DNA of 64,000 nt from Euptelea pleiosperma (GCA_035048495.1 CM068549.1:19129103-19193102); one strand, 5' to 3'. Positions 49,440 through 60,959 are shown, numbered from the stretch's first letter. Notes: a model not told the origin generated them from the letters alone. Numbers and translations: made by a program.

Positions 49440-50300
49440 GTCTCTCTCAAAAAAAAAAAAATGTCCCGCATGTCAGCTCTATGTCAACTGGCCTGACATA
49501 GCCAAAACCACGTCTGTTGTTGCCTGTTGACATAGACGAAGGCAGGCATGTTGGCCCTAGCCTGCCGACATGCACGACACCGAGAATTTTTTTTTTTTTA
49601 TAGAGAGGACAATGGGGTGGGGCGATGGTGGGAGATGGTACGGTGGTGGTGATGGTTTGACAAAAAGAAGAAGATGGTGGTGGTGGGTTCCTCTTCTTCG
49701 TCATGGTTTTTTTTTTAAAGGTGGGTGTAGATTTAGAGATACATTTGTCGTTTATTTGTTAGTGGTGGTGGGTGGCATGGGCGCAAGAATGCTACAAAAA
49801 AAAAATGTAACCTAATGCTACAAGTCAAATCTATTGAGAATTGAGAATGACGATTTGTCAGCAGATAATCAACACACGTGGTGCACACTGTAACACATTG
49901 GCAACCACAATAACATGGACCCACCAGAGAATTATTCTTGAAAATCTCAACGTGATTTCCCATTCATCTCAACGTGATTATTTATTGAGTTGATTTTTTT
50001 ACCTTGGAAATTTGTTACGTAGGACCCAACTCATATTAGGGTCTCATCCACTGCTTGACTATCTTTAGTCCTCTGTCATCTTCATACTACTCATGAGGAT
50101 CCGGGCATAAGTTACACATGCAAGATTGTGGTTCCCACCTAGAGATCTTCTATGCGAAATATTGGACGGTTCAGATGTTCTGATCCGTATGATGTGCATA
50201 TGATCACGACCAACTCTGTGTATACGTGTTATCAAGTCCTATTTGATCTGTGTAAATTCAGAAATCCCGCCGCTTCAAAAATTTCTCTTTTAAGAGCTAG
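49440..50300. other. intergenic DNA, no gene seen
   Basis: It contains a CCACCACC-rich and GGTGGTGG-rich pair (49260-49410 against 49620-49770), which makes a loose large foldback, and otherwise unique-looking DNA. Confidence 0.45.
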
Positions 50301-50310
50301 TATTTTAAAA

Positions 50311-50702
50311 GGCTCAGGCTCCAGTTACCTTACCGCCCTAAAATGACAGGCTCCGGTTACAGGACACAATATAAGCTACGTGGATTTTGCCCGTATGGAT
50401 GTTTGTCCAATCCTTAGGTAGACCTACAAACCAAAACTCAGCCTGATTGGTGATTTCTAGGCGTTGGATCTTTGCACCTCAAATACTGCTCAAATTCCCA
50501 CAGTTGAGATCAACCCATTAAAATAAGTCCAATCCAACACCTAGAAATCACTGATCAGGCTGATTTTTGGTTTGTAGGTCCACTTAGGAATTGGTAAAAC
50601 ATCCGTACGGTCAGAGTCCTCTAAGAGTGTGCCACGTGGCTCATATTGTGTCCTGTAACAACTGGAGCCTGTCATTTTAGGGCGGTAACTGGAGCCCCAC
50701 CC
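50311..50702. mobile_element. complete G-box foldback MITE, GGCTC-ended, 392 bp
   Basis: ATTTTAAAA and ATTTTAATT flank it (7 of 9). The arms GGCTCAGGCTCCAGTTACC and TTACCGCCCTAAAATGACAG, with their inverses, match 15072-15469, so these two are one arm-subfamily. The right side keeps GTGCCACGTGGCTCATA. The left is reduced to AGCTACGTGG followed by a small deletion. Confidence 0.82.
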
Positions 50703-50879
50703 ATTTTAATTGTTTGATCTGAGTATCCCAAACAGGTGGAGCTAACATAGTGGTTATGTGGGGGCTATCTATTTCTCTATGGAATGAGTGGAGCTGTTTT
50801 GTAACGAGACTTGTAAAGATTGGACAACATATTGAAATATGACCTTATAAACACCACCGAAACTGATCCTATTTAGATG

Positions 50880-51465
50880 GTCGCTCTACGGGCACCCACG
50901 TCTTTCGGCTGGGCACCCCACTTGGACCCAAATACCCCTCCCTTCAGCCGGGCACCCACCCTGTTCCCGTCCCTTCTTCTTCTCTCTCTCTCTCTCACTC
51001 TCCCCCTCTCTCTCTTTACTGTAACTCTCTCTCACTCTACCCTCTCTCTCTCAATCCCTCTCTCTCTTTACTGTAACTCTCTCTCTCTCAATCCCTCTCT
51101 CTCTCTCTCTCTGGATTTTAGCTCCCACGGTACTGAACTGCCGTGGGGACTATGTAGTCCACGGCTAGGCTGGCCATGGGATACATAGTCCCCACGTCAC
51201 TAAACTGCCATGGGAGCTAAAATCCGGGGAGAGAGAGAGAGATTGAGCGAGATTACGAGAGAGTGAGAGAGGGGGAAAGATTGAGAGAGACAGAGAGAAA
51301 ACGGAGAGGGAGAGATTGAGAGAGAGTGTTTAGGGTTTAGAGTGAGAGAGGGGGGGTAGAGTTAGAGAGAGAAGGATAGGATGGGGTGGGTGCCCGGCTG
51401 AAGGGAGGGGTATTTGGGTACAAGTGGGGTGCCCAGCCGAAAGACGTGGGTGCCCGTGGAGCGAC
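50880..51465. mobile_element. large foldback element with CT/GA-rich arms, 586 bp
   Basis: GTCGCTCTACGGGCACCC on the left mirrors GGGTGCCCGTGGAGCGAC on the right. ATTTAGATG and CCTTAGATG flank it (7 of 9, Mutator-like). The arms pass through (CT)n on the left and (GA)n on the right, then GATTTTAGCTCCCACGG and CCATGGGAGCTAAAATC close to a short loop at about 51170. A transcript would form a hairpin of nearly 290 bp. It lies 300 bp upstream of the truncated TOPLESS copy. Confidence 0.85.
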
Positions 51466-51589
51466 CCTTAGATGATTGTTGCACAATTTAGCCATCACAC
51501 TCTTTTTGACCGTTAAACGGCGTTATTTTAAACCAACGAGGTAATAGAAACGAGGGCAAACGGTGGAAATACCCCCACAGTTGCCTTTT

Positions 51590-51765
51590 TGTACAGTAGA
51601 GAACTATAGATGACTCAGAAAGCTTAAAGCTTCTTTAATGGCGGTCTGATGCCTTATTTTTCTCACTTCGGTGTGATATCGATCGACGAAGTCTCTCTCT
51701 TTTTATTTTCATTTTTCCTTTATTTATCGGGTTTGCAGCACGCACTCACTGATCTAGATTTGCAC
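51590..51765 (+). promoter_or_regulatory. shared upstream region of TOPLESS copies 2 and 3
   Basis: GACTCAGAAAGC, CTTTAATGG, GTGTGATATCGA and CACTCACTGATCTA occur here and in the same order at 62285-62723, but not in the parental gene. It contains a pyrimidine-rich stretch typical of plant leaders. Promoter function is only inferred; there is no clear TATA box. Confidence 0.4.
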
Positions 51766-54700
51766 ATGGAAACGGTTTGTGTTAGATTCTTGTTTTTTTT
51801 TTCTTCCTCAATATAAGGATCCGTGGATCATTGCTTCATCATGATCTCTCTTAGTTTTATGATTTTAAGCATAAACTACAACTTCCTTTTCGAAATAACT
51901 TTACATTTTATTTTGGCTAGAATTGGGAAACCAGAAACTTGGGGGATGTAAACCCTAGATTAACTGAAGAAGCTATCATTGAAATTAATGAATCGTCACA
52001 TTATCGATCGTTGCGACTCCCTGATGACTCGACAACCAACGAGGTATGGTTTTCACTCATGTTCTTAGTTCCTGTTCCACCTTTTTTTTTTTCTATCCAC
52101 GGCCATAAAATTAAATATATTTTATCATAGACATCTTATGATGTTTAAATTAGTAAATGTTTATGGTACTCGTCGACTATGATCCAAAAATTGCAATTCA
52201 GCTAGTTCTTCTTTGTTTTGATTGATAAATTTGCAATTATACAGGCTATTTGAAATAAATGGAAAGTAATGTTTAATACCTTAGGTCCTAATCTAAGATA
52301 GTAAATTGGAAGAGAATTTACTGGTGCTAAGGGGTGACAAGAGTTGGAGGGCATTTATCCCTTGTCTTTGTGGGTCCAGGGTTTTAAATTTTGGCGAAAT
52401 GTCTGAATTTTTGGTTTCGGCCCGAAACCAAAACCCATAAAAAAATTTAAGAAATTCCAATTTTTCCGACCACAATTTCGGATATTTTCAAATTTTTATG
52501 AAATTTCGAAATTTTTTTTTTAATAAATTTTGATTATTTTTAAAATTTTATAAAAGTTCGATTTTTTTTTTGAAATTTCATGTAAACTTTTGGTTTTTTC
52601 ATGAAATTTTAATCTAAATTTTGATTTTTTCATCGAAATTTTCATCAATAATCTCAATTTCGAAAATTTCCAAAGTTTCACACAAAATTTCAATAATCTC
52701 AATTTCGAAAATTTCCCCAGTTTCACACAAAATTTCGAAATTTTGGTTTCGGCCCTCACCGAAATAGTATGCAAAACCAAAATTTTAAACCTTGGGGGGT
52801 TTAGCAGTGCACTTTGGACCAAGGCTGCTAGTTGTCTCATTTTATCTTCTCTGCTTGATTCCTGACTGAGATCATCAGAAATTTCAATCCTTAAAATATG
52901 CTCTAGCTTTCACTTGACTTTTGCTTATTAACAAACTGCGCTCATGAATGAGTAGCTTGCTGAGTGGAATATCATTTTTAATTATATTGCATCTCTTGCC
53001 ACTATGAGAATGACACTGCCACTAACTTCATCCAATGTACCTAAAGCTAGATAGATATGCTCTTTCTGGATTTTTTAGTGTTTGTGTGGATATGTCCACA
53101 ATTAAGTCTTGACTGGTTTTTGCAATATGTGGTGTTGAAAGTGCGAACAAGACAGCAAAATATGTTAGGAGGCTCTTATCTCTAGTACCTATTTTTAAGA
53201 ATTAGGGCTGTGAACCAAAAACAAGGATATGTAGAGTTGATTAGAGAAATCATCCTGGTAGAGTGGCTGATGTTTTAGGTTACCCCTCCCACTAGTTGCC
53301 TTATACCGAACTTCAACGGCATTTAAATGGAACCCTGAATGGGCTGATTCTGGTTGCATTTACAAATTACACTAATGAGAGAGACAATGTAATTATGAAT
53401 TGCTTTCTCCTCAAGTAGCCTGAGCTTGGCTAACATGAACACGCTGATTTTATATATCCTACAAATGAGCTGTAATCGTCCCTAAATTTTTCTGTTCTAC
53501 CACGAGTTTAGCTTCTCTGCTAACTAGATGTCGTACAAGTAGATTATTAGACCTACTAACATGCTCTCTAGCCGTTTAATTCTGTTTCATGTCTTGCCTC
53601 GTTGCACAATGACTGTACGTCTAAGCTTCACTTGTAATAGTAAAATCTACTACGTGTGTCAATACTTTCATTGACAACATCAAGTTGATCCAGGCAGCTA
53701 AGCATTCTAGTCCAGCTAATGTTAATATGGATTTCTCTTTCGTCTAGGGCTTTTTGTCCTTCAGGACCAGGATTATTCTGGAGACACTGGGACAAAGTCA
53801 ACTCAGTAATTTATCATATTTTGAATCTGAGAGAGCAAGAGAATCTTTTGTTTCAAAAGGATGAATTTTGTTCCGTGAAGCTTGATGTTTACAAAAACTC
53901 TATGGTTTGTGAAGATGCCATCGAGAAAGAAAGAGAGAAGATGAATATGGATTTCTGACTCAATGCATCATTTCATAGATTCATAATAAAAAGATTCAGA
54001 TGACTTAATATGGAACAAGGGTTTTGACGAAACGCCTGAGAACTGCATAGGCAAAGAGAGATGCATTAGGAATTTTATTTGTGTTTTTTTTTTTGACATG
54101 AATTGATTTGGAGACCCAATTATTTGCATCAGATCATATAAAGCTGGATTTATCAGAGGTAAAACAATTCAAGAGTTAATTGTGTGGCATGTACTATAGG
54201 TTTTATGGGTTCTCAAGGGACATCACTAGTCCTTATTTATTTGATGGACTGTTTCAGAGGAACTGTCGTAAGTGACAGGTATGAGATAAATGTCAGTGGA
54301 ATCAACTTAAATACTGCACTTCAACAAAGAACCTGTGCACTCCATGATATTGAGCTCCTCGGTGCACAATATGCTACATTTCGGCTTTTTGAGATGATTA
54401 ACTAGAAAACACAAACTCTTTTATGTAGATAACTTTCTTGTTTAATCTTCTTCTAGAACCCGTTCTCCCATTTTCTCTCTGTCAGTGTAATTTCTCTCTC
54501 ATTTTGGCTGTTTTATCTACTGTAGTTGAAACGGAGTACAATATTCTTTTCGGAAATACTCATGAACTTGGGATCAAATGCCATAGCCTCATGGGGTTGA
54601 GAACCATCTCAAACCTATGTAACGACACCACAGTGCTTTTAGGGATTTTTATCGTATTGAGACATGCATGGCGATACATCCTGACGCCTATAACAGTGTC

Positions 54701-57326
54701 ACCCTATATTTTAATTTTTTTTTATAGAAAAATGATTTTCGAAAGAGGGTTGGTGTGTTTCGTCCTCCATACACTACTAAAGTTGTTAAACACAACTCTA
54801 TAGTTGTTTGACAGTTTTTTCTAGTATAAACTACTTGTTTGTTATTAAGTTTTTGGATGGCTCTTTGGGTACAACACACACCACACACCCCAAAGGCATC
54901 ATATCAATACCTTGCAATTGTGCCAAGTCATTGTTACATGGTCGTAAACCCAAGTAAACCCTTAAGTGGTCCCAAATTGCCACAAAAAGGAAGTACTCAT
55001 TAGCTTCTTTTGTGACTACTGCAGATATCAAGGTTGATCTATTCTAATTCAGGTAATGCTATTTTGGCATTAGCATCAAATGGCATTCATCTGCTTTGGA
55101 AATGGCAGAAAAGTGACCGTAATCCAAATGGAAAGGTAAAAAGGATGTACACTAATTAGCTCCCACATCCACCTGAAGTTCTTTTTCCTCTTAAAATTGG
55201 AAAATGTGTTTATGATTTTATTATAATAGATGCTTCATTGTGTAGGCGACAGCCCGTGTTCCTCCTCACTTATGGCAACCAACAAGTGGCATACTAATGA
55301 CCAATGGCATAACTGATACTAACCCTGAAGAGTCAAAATTGGAAAATGTGTTTATGATCTTATTATAATAGATGCTTCATTGTGTAGGCGACAGCCCGTG
55401 TTCCTCCTCACTTATGGCAACCAACAAGTGGCATACTAATGACCAATGACATAACTGATACTAACCCTGAAGAGTCAGTGCCCTGCTTTGCTTTGTCAAA
55501 GAATGATTCTTACCTCATCTCAGCATCAGGAGGAAAGATTTCTCTGTTCAACATGGTGACTTTTAAGGTAATCTATGGAACAGGAGTGTCAGCCGTTTGA
55601 TGCGGTTTTACCCAATGTTTGGAATTTGACTAATTGTTCTCATTTTTTTTGGGCAAGCATAGACAATGACAACGTTCATGCCTCCACGACCTGCAGCAAC
55701 ATATATTGCTTTCTACCCCCAAGATAACAACATAATCGCTATCGGCATGGATGACTCGACAATCCTGATATATAATGTTCGTGTAGACGAGGTGTGGTAC
55801 TGTTGATGGAGAAATTTTCTGTGCCTTTTGCTGGTTTAAGCAGGAGCATTAGGAAGTTGGTGACTCTTTTTCTTCGTGCAGGTTAAAACCAAGCTTGAAG
55901 GCCACTCCAGAAGAATTACTGGCCTGGCCTTCTCTCAAGCACTGAATGTTCTACTTTCATCAGGAGCGGATGCTCAGGTTAATATTGTATCCTTCGACAT
56001 ATATGTTTTGTGAACTCTCTCTTACCTTCCGGCTTCCCTTTTTTTTCTGATAGAATTCACCTTGTTTGGCACCTCTTGCTAATTCCCATTAATGAGTTGG
56101 ACTTTAGATTTCTGATCATGTTTGTTACTGCAGCTTTGTGTATGGAGCTCTGATGACTCCAATGCATGGGAAAAGCAGATGAGTAGATTCTTGCAGATTC
56201 CAGCTGGGAGGACACCAACAGTGTCGGATACACGTGTACAGTTTCGCCAGAACCAGATACACTTTTTGGCTGTGCATGAAACTCTGCTCGCTGTATATGA
56301 AATAACAAATTTAGAATGTGTAAAGCAGGTATACTAATCTCACGGTGCAACTTGCTGGAGAAATACTTTGCTATGTTTCCTGTCTTTTTGACAATTATCT
56401 GTTTTGTTTCTGTAGTGGGTCCCACAGGAATCTTCTGCACCAATCTCTGATGCAATATTCTCATGTGATGGCCAGTTAGTATTAGCCAGCTTTCTGGATG
56501 CAACCATATGCATATTTAGTGATGCAAACCTCCAACTACGATGTAGGATTAATCCAGCTGCATATCTTCCAGCCAATGTCAGGTACACTACTGTTCTGTT
56601 GCCCAGGGGTTCAATATGGCATGCATGCGCAGCTTGGCTAGGCTAACCTGGGTTGTTGACAGTCTGGTTATGACTTATGAGTTGAGTGAGATCAACATGA
56701 AGGGTTATAATAGCATGTATAATGTGTTTGTCCGATACATCTGAGTTTCAGATGGCAACACAGAAAGGCCATGCAAATGGCTTTGACTGCATGGGAAACT
56801 AGCTGATTGAACAGAGCAGATCCAGAACATGGAGAGAGGAGTGGGGGACCATTCGTCCCCTCGTCTTGTTCATGTATGCATGTCTCATCTGATATTCAAC
56901 TCTTTTGGGCTGGTTCTAACTTAGAAGGGTGGCTGTTGCAACTCTGTATGTCTGCCTTGTGTATGGTTTTTCTGTTTATAACCTGTGCTCACAATCAAAC
57001 GGATGTTGGATACTTGGGATTTGTCAAGACAGACCTGAGCTTCTCATTCATGCAATGTAGTTCTTATATATGTGACAGCGAATGGTGATTACTAATTTTT
57101 TTTTCTGGTCTGCAGTTCTACCATATACCCGCTTGTGATTGCCGCACATCCATCAGAACCGAAACAGTTTGCATTGGGACTAACAGATGGTGGAGTCTAT
57201 GTCTTTGAACCCCCCTGGTTTGAGTTAAATGGGGTGTGCGATGACCTGTCGAGAATGTCTGTGAGTAGCATACCCACAGCACCTGCTAATGGAGCTTCAG
57301 GTTCGACCCAATTCATGCCAGATTGA
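51766..57326 (+). CDS. truncated TOPLESS-like gene, C-terminal WD40 half only
   Basis: Partial copy of the TOPLESS-like gene. Exons matching parental 18-25: 51921-52043, 55025-55135, 55388-55567, 55663-55791, 55882-55977, 56134-56328, 56416-56582, 57116-57326. All splice sites and frames hold. With a putative first exon ATGGAAACG (51766-51774) the model is 1221 nt, 406 residues, starting METNWETRNLGDV. It keeps the second propeller (SGNAILALAS, SDTRVQF) but has no LisH, CTLH or CRA region and no first propeller, so it could not bind EAR motifs in the known way. Changes: eight codons lost in exon 18 (NDKSKIWKL region), three gained and one lost in exon 23, and a new tail ending STQFMPD. Exon 20 has a tandem duplication at its start. 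It could instead be an expressed pseudogene; transcription is not shown. Confidence 0.6.
52377..52794. mobile_element. hAT-like element in intron 18 of copy 2, about 418 bp
   Basis: CAGGGTTTTAAATTTTGGCG opens it and CAAAATTTTAAACCTTG closes it. The interior repeats AAATTTCGAAATTT-like words on both strands. The 8-bp flanks do not match well. Confidence 0.55.
55193..55476 (+). repeat. 142-bp tandem duplication over the intron 19/exon 20 border
   Basis: 55193-55334 and 55335-55476 are direct copies differing at two positions (GATTTTA/GATCTTA; CAATGGC/CAATGAC). Each contains an acceptor TTGTGTAG followed by the start of exon 20 (GCGACAGCCCG). Only the second acceptor gives an open exon. Splicing to the first runs into a TAATAG stop. 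Confidence 0.95.
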
Positions 57327-58220
57327 TCTCAATTAACGAGCACCCCAGAGTATTGTATACATTGTATTGCAATATACAGTTAAGTGTAATAAGTTGTGCG
57401 CGAATTAAGAGCTTATGCAAACCATCATCACAGCTCCACCTACTGGTGAGCACCGACTCCCGGGACACAATCATCACCACATACTCCTCAGACTAGATTT
57501 AACCTTTGTACAGTTGCAGCTGGAGAGGCTGGCATGCTTGCTTGTTGCATGAGTCGCTGATCCATTGTTCTGCAATCCTATGGTATAGGTGTGTCTTACA
57601 CCAACCCTTGGCTTGTATAAGACTTACACTTGATTGATCACTTCTTTTAAATTAGTTTCTTCATGGGCCATGTGTGTGTGTGTTTGGCATGTCGCAGTAT
57701 ATTGGAATTTCACTGAACGGCTAATAAACCGGTTTATGCGATTGGCATCGGTTAGGTTCAGAATTCAGATCCACACCATAGTGTGTAAAATAAGGGTTCC
57801 ACTTCTCACTTGCAGTTCCCCTCCTCCATTGCGAGTTTAACGGACTTAGCTTGACACCGCATGGGCCTGCATATGCGATGTAGGTTCAGCCCATTTTGGA
57901 GCTGTCAGCATATCAACTCCCGTTCTCCGATCCTAATCTGATCTAATAGAATAATTAGACTCGAGAGTTGGAGAGTACCTAGCGTTTATATTAACTCAGA
58001 ACCAGTAGTTCTTGCAGAAATATGAGTTCGTATGAATTTCCACACAGCTCAAAAAATGGGCATTCTACACTTTCTTTCATGTGAGAGACCAGTCTTAAAA
58101 GAACGCGTCACATGCAGCACGGAGCTCCAGTTCTGGAGCCATATTTGCACCCATCCACATTCAAATCTCTCATATTTGCTCCAATTTTTGTTTTCTTGGG
58201 TTTAATTTTTCAATAATCCG
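57327..58220. other. 3' flank of the truncated TOPLESS copy, no gene seen
   Basis: It probably holds the 3' UTR (GTTAAGTGTAATAAG near 57380 as a possible polyadenylation signal), a short (TG)n run near 57672, and then unique-looking DNA. Confidence 0.45.
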
Positions 58221-58393
58221 GATCCAAATTCAACTTTTATTATCATGATCTATATCTAGATTCGGATTTGACTCAAATTCGTGATACATGATTTGAATTC
58301 AAACTATGATCCAAATTCAACTTTTATTATCATGATCAATATCTGGATTCGGATTTGACTCATATCCATGACACATGATTGAATTCAAACTAT
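58221..58393. repeat. 87-bp tandem duplication
   Basis: GATCCAAATTCAACTTTTAT, then GATTCGGATTTGACTC and ACATGATT..GAATTCAAAC, occurs twice in direct order. GGATTTGA-like words continue to about 58560, suggesting a decayed array. Confidence 0.8.
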
Positions 58394-58689
58394 AATCCAT
58401 ATCTGAAGATCTAAATCCGACCCTTATATGGATTATGGATCGAATCCATTACAAAATGATAAGTTTTAGTAAGGATCCAACTCCCAAACCTAGGATTTGA
58501 CTTGATCCAAATACCTACATCAGGATTTGAATTCGACCCGAAATCGATTCAGATTAATTTACATTCATCTATATCCGACCTGTTTCCAATTGGATCGACA
58601 TCAATGAGCCAAGCCCGCTAAAGTTGGGCTCGACTCCAGTCAGATCTCGGGTTTGACCTACTTCATTTCGTGCACTAGTGATATTTGTG

Positions 58690-59422
58690 AGGGAGAATTG
58701 TCATTGTCAGCAATGGTGGTGGTCATTGTGGATACCATATATAACAAATTAATCTCAGCCATCCATGTATAATTAAGGGAAACACGTGATGACCACATGG
58801 TCCAATTAACAAAATATTTTAATCTTTTTAACTACATTCTAGAAAGATTCCATGATAGCTACATGTATTCTAACATATCAGGAATCGTGTTGAGTCAGCA
58901 CAAAAGTGAGTTGATATGCAAAGAAAAAGTATCAAATTATTGGCCAAGGTTAGTAATGGAAGAATTCAAAATAAAGCCCAATTCCTTTCAAAATTGAACT
59001 CCCTTTGGCCTTGGCATACTGAGAAAGGAGACTTTCCATGGTTGATCAAACCAATGAACCGAATGTCTCTTAACTCAAGACCAATTCATTTCAGAGATAA
59101 ACTCCTACTGGTACTATACGGTAAGAATGGAGATTTTCTTAGAAACAAATTTAAGGACTAAAAAGTCTCCATCAAGTCCTAGTCCTTCTAGGATTGAACT
59201 TCCTTTAAAATCTATAAATAAAGGTCATGAGTCAAAGATCTCATTTAATCAGACCCTGGGCAAATATACTCGCAATTTTCTTTCATCATCTTCTTACTTG
59301 AGCGTCGAAGTGTTTTTGCAAGTACCCCCGGCACCTGATTAGCAGAGGAATTAAGATCTTTGTTTTTCTTGTTATAATGAATATCGAGGATCGGGGTGGG
59401 GGGATTCTTTCCACATCTTTTG
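58690..59422 (+). mobile_element. LTR relic of a Gypsy (Tat-like) element
   Basis: TATAAATAAAGGTCATGAG, then TACTTGAGCGTCGAAGTG and GCAAGTACCCCC, follow the order typical of Tat-group LTRs near their 3' end. TTTTGGCACCGTTTGTGG directly after is the usual primer-side phrase of that group (normally TTGGCGCCG). The 5' boundary is approximate. Confidence 0.6.
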
Positions 59423-60540
59423 GCACCGTTTGTGGTATATTCCGATCTAGAACATGTAGCAAATGAGTTCATGAAGCGTTTGGACCGTCAAAAGGCCAAA
59501 TAACGCTAAAAAGGGCATAATAGATATTAACACTAAAGATACACTAAAAGGAACATAATAGGCATTAACGCAATTATTTTTAGTATTGGGATTGCGCGGG
59601 GCCAGACTTCTTTGAAAGGAAACGACGAGATCTTCAAAAGTCACGAGTTTTGCTCATTGTGTATGTCTAATTTTGACCAAATTCCATCGTTTAATGGATC
59701 AATACAACAATTTGACTATTTTTGGAGAGTTTCGTTTTAGCAATAACTTGAGGTGTGAAAATCAGAATCACTTCATGTCGATTTTGATGTATTTCTAGAA
59801 TCTTTGATTATTTATTTCTAGTCTTAGTAGGATTTTTTATTTTATTTTTTGTAATTTTTCTTATTTTAACAGTTTTAGACTTTTAGTAAGCTTCTAGTTT
59901 TCTTTAGTGATTTGCCGTATATAAGATTGGTTGTAGTTGGATGAAAGAATCAATGAAGTTTATGATTTGAGCCTTTTATTATGTTTTTCTTTATGGATTC
60001 AAGATTTCTTTTTGATTGAAGACATTGTTCTTCTTCCTGATTCACTTTCGTGATTAACTTCACGCTTCTGCTACATCATATTCATCTACAAAATCCCAAT
60101 ATTTCTAAAAAAGATGGTTTAGATAAGCACAAAATGAGGAGACACCTCTACAGTAACTAGTACGGTCACTTCAAGTTTGAACGTTCAAGACCTACTTAAG
60201 GTCATGGACGAACTAAGAAGAGAAGTCGTTGAGAAAAAGAAATTTGTAAAAGAATCTTGCAAGTAAAACATGTCCTTCTTACGGCTTCTTAGGAAGAAGC
60301 TCCTCTTGGAGAAGTCTCATGAAGATTAGAACATATACGATTTGGCTAACTATGATCACAACATACTCTCCAAGGAAAAGACATGGCAAATGGAGTAGTC
60401 GTAGAATTCTCATGCCGATTGGAAAAAATATGCTCCTCCAATGCCTTCCGAGCAACCATAGCTGACTTAACAACAAATCTTCATGGGCTGGCCCATAAAG
60501 AGATAGCCGACATCATGAAAACATAAAGAGGAGATGGTCA
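59423..60540 (+). pseudogene. decayed retrotransposon interior
   Basis: The part after the LTR phrase should be leader and gag, but frames are broken. GTCATGGACGAACTAAGAAG near 60200 and following Lys/Glu-rich codons resemble a gag coiled region. A second LTR-like stretch (TTGCCGTATATAAGATTGG near 59910) suggests another element is mixed in. I could not identify a protease or polymerase domain. Confidence 0.4.
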
Positions 60541-60544
60541 AGAT

Positions 60545-60785
60545 CATAATCAGCGATAGTTTGTGATTAGTGGTTTGAAACCTTTGGATCTTTGTACCCA
60601 AATAATGGTAAATAATGCTCAAATTCCTACGGTTAATATCAACCCATCAAACTGACTTCAACTAACGCTTAGAAATCACTGATCAACTTGATTTTGGTTT
60701 ATAGGTCCACCTAAGGATTGGCCAAACATCTATATGGTCAATATCCACTAAGAAATCACCATGTGGCTTATATTGTGGGTGGTCA
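60545..60785. mobile_element. G-box foldback MITE, left arm missing
   Basis: It begins inside the left half (GATTAGTGGTTTGAAACC) where the retrotransposon relic stops, and continues through the right half (GGCCAAACATCTATATGG, AATCACCATGTGGCTTATA). Confidence 0.7.
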
Positions 60786-60810
60786 GATAGCTACCTGACC
60801 AGCGGTGGCC

Positions 60811-60959
60811 GAGTAAACCTTCACTCACACCATGCAGTGTGCGAGCGCAGCCGATCACAACCCACAATACCAGCCACGTGGTACACTCTAAGAATGTGCC
60901 ACGTGGCTCGTATTGTGAGCAAAGGTTTACTTAGGTAAGATTTACTCCAAGTTTTACTC
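60811..60959. mobile_element. arms-only G-box MITE lacking its core, 149 bp
   Basis: It starts GAGTAAACCTTCACTCAC and ends AAGTTTTACTC. The two G-box ends (CCAGCCACGTGGTACACTC and GAATGTGCCACGTGGCTCG) meet directly, so the roughly 200-bp inner core is gone. The arm sequence is that of 32436-32834. No matching 9-bp flanks. Confidence 0.75.

Noticed and set aside
49045..49530. Pro/His/Thr-rich open frames, possible cell-wall protein
   Set aside because: The frames come from a CCA-rich tandem duplication, switch frame between units, and have no signal peptide.
51975..52000. The 24-bp loss in exon 18 of the truncated copy as a pseudogene lesion
   Set aside because: It is in frame and shared by copies 2 and 3, so it does not break the reading frame; it marks common descent.
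53719..53958. 79-codon open frame in intron 18 of the truncated copy
   Set aside because: No recognisable family, and the intron is collinear with non-coding parental intron DNA.
56057..56503. 148-codon minus-strand open frame over the truncated TOPLESS copy (and the similar one at 46129-46383)
   Set aside because: Both are antisense shadows of exons 23-24, and no start or splice context supports an antisense gene.
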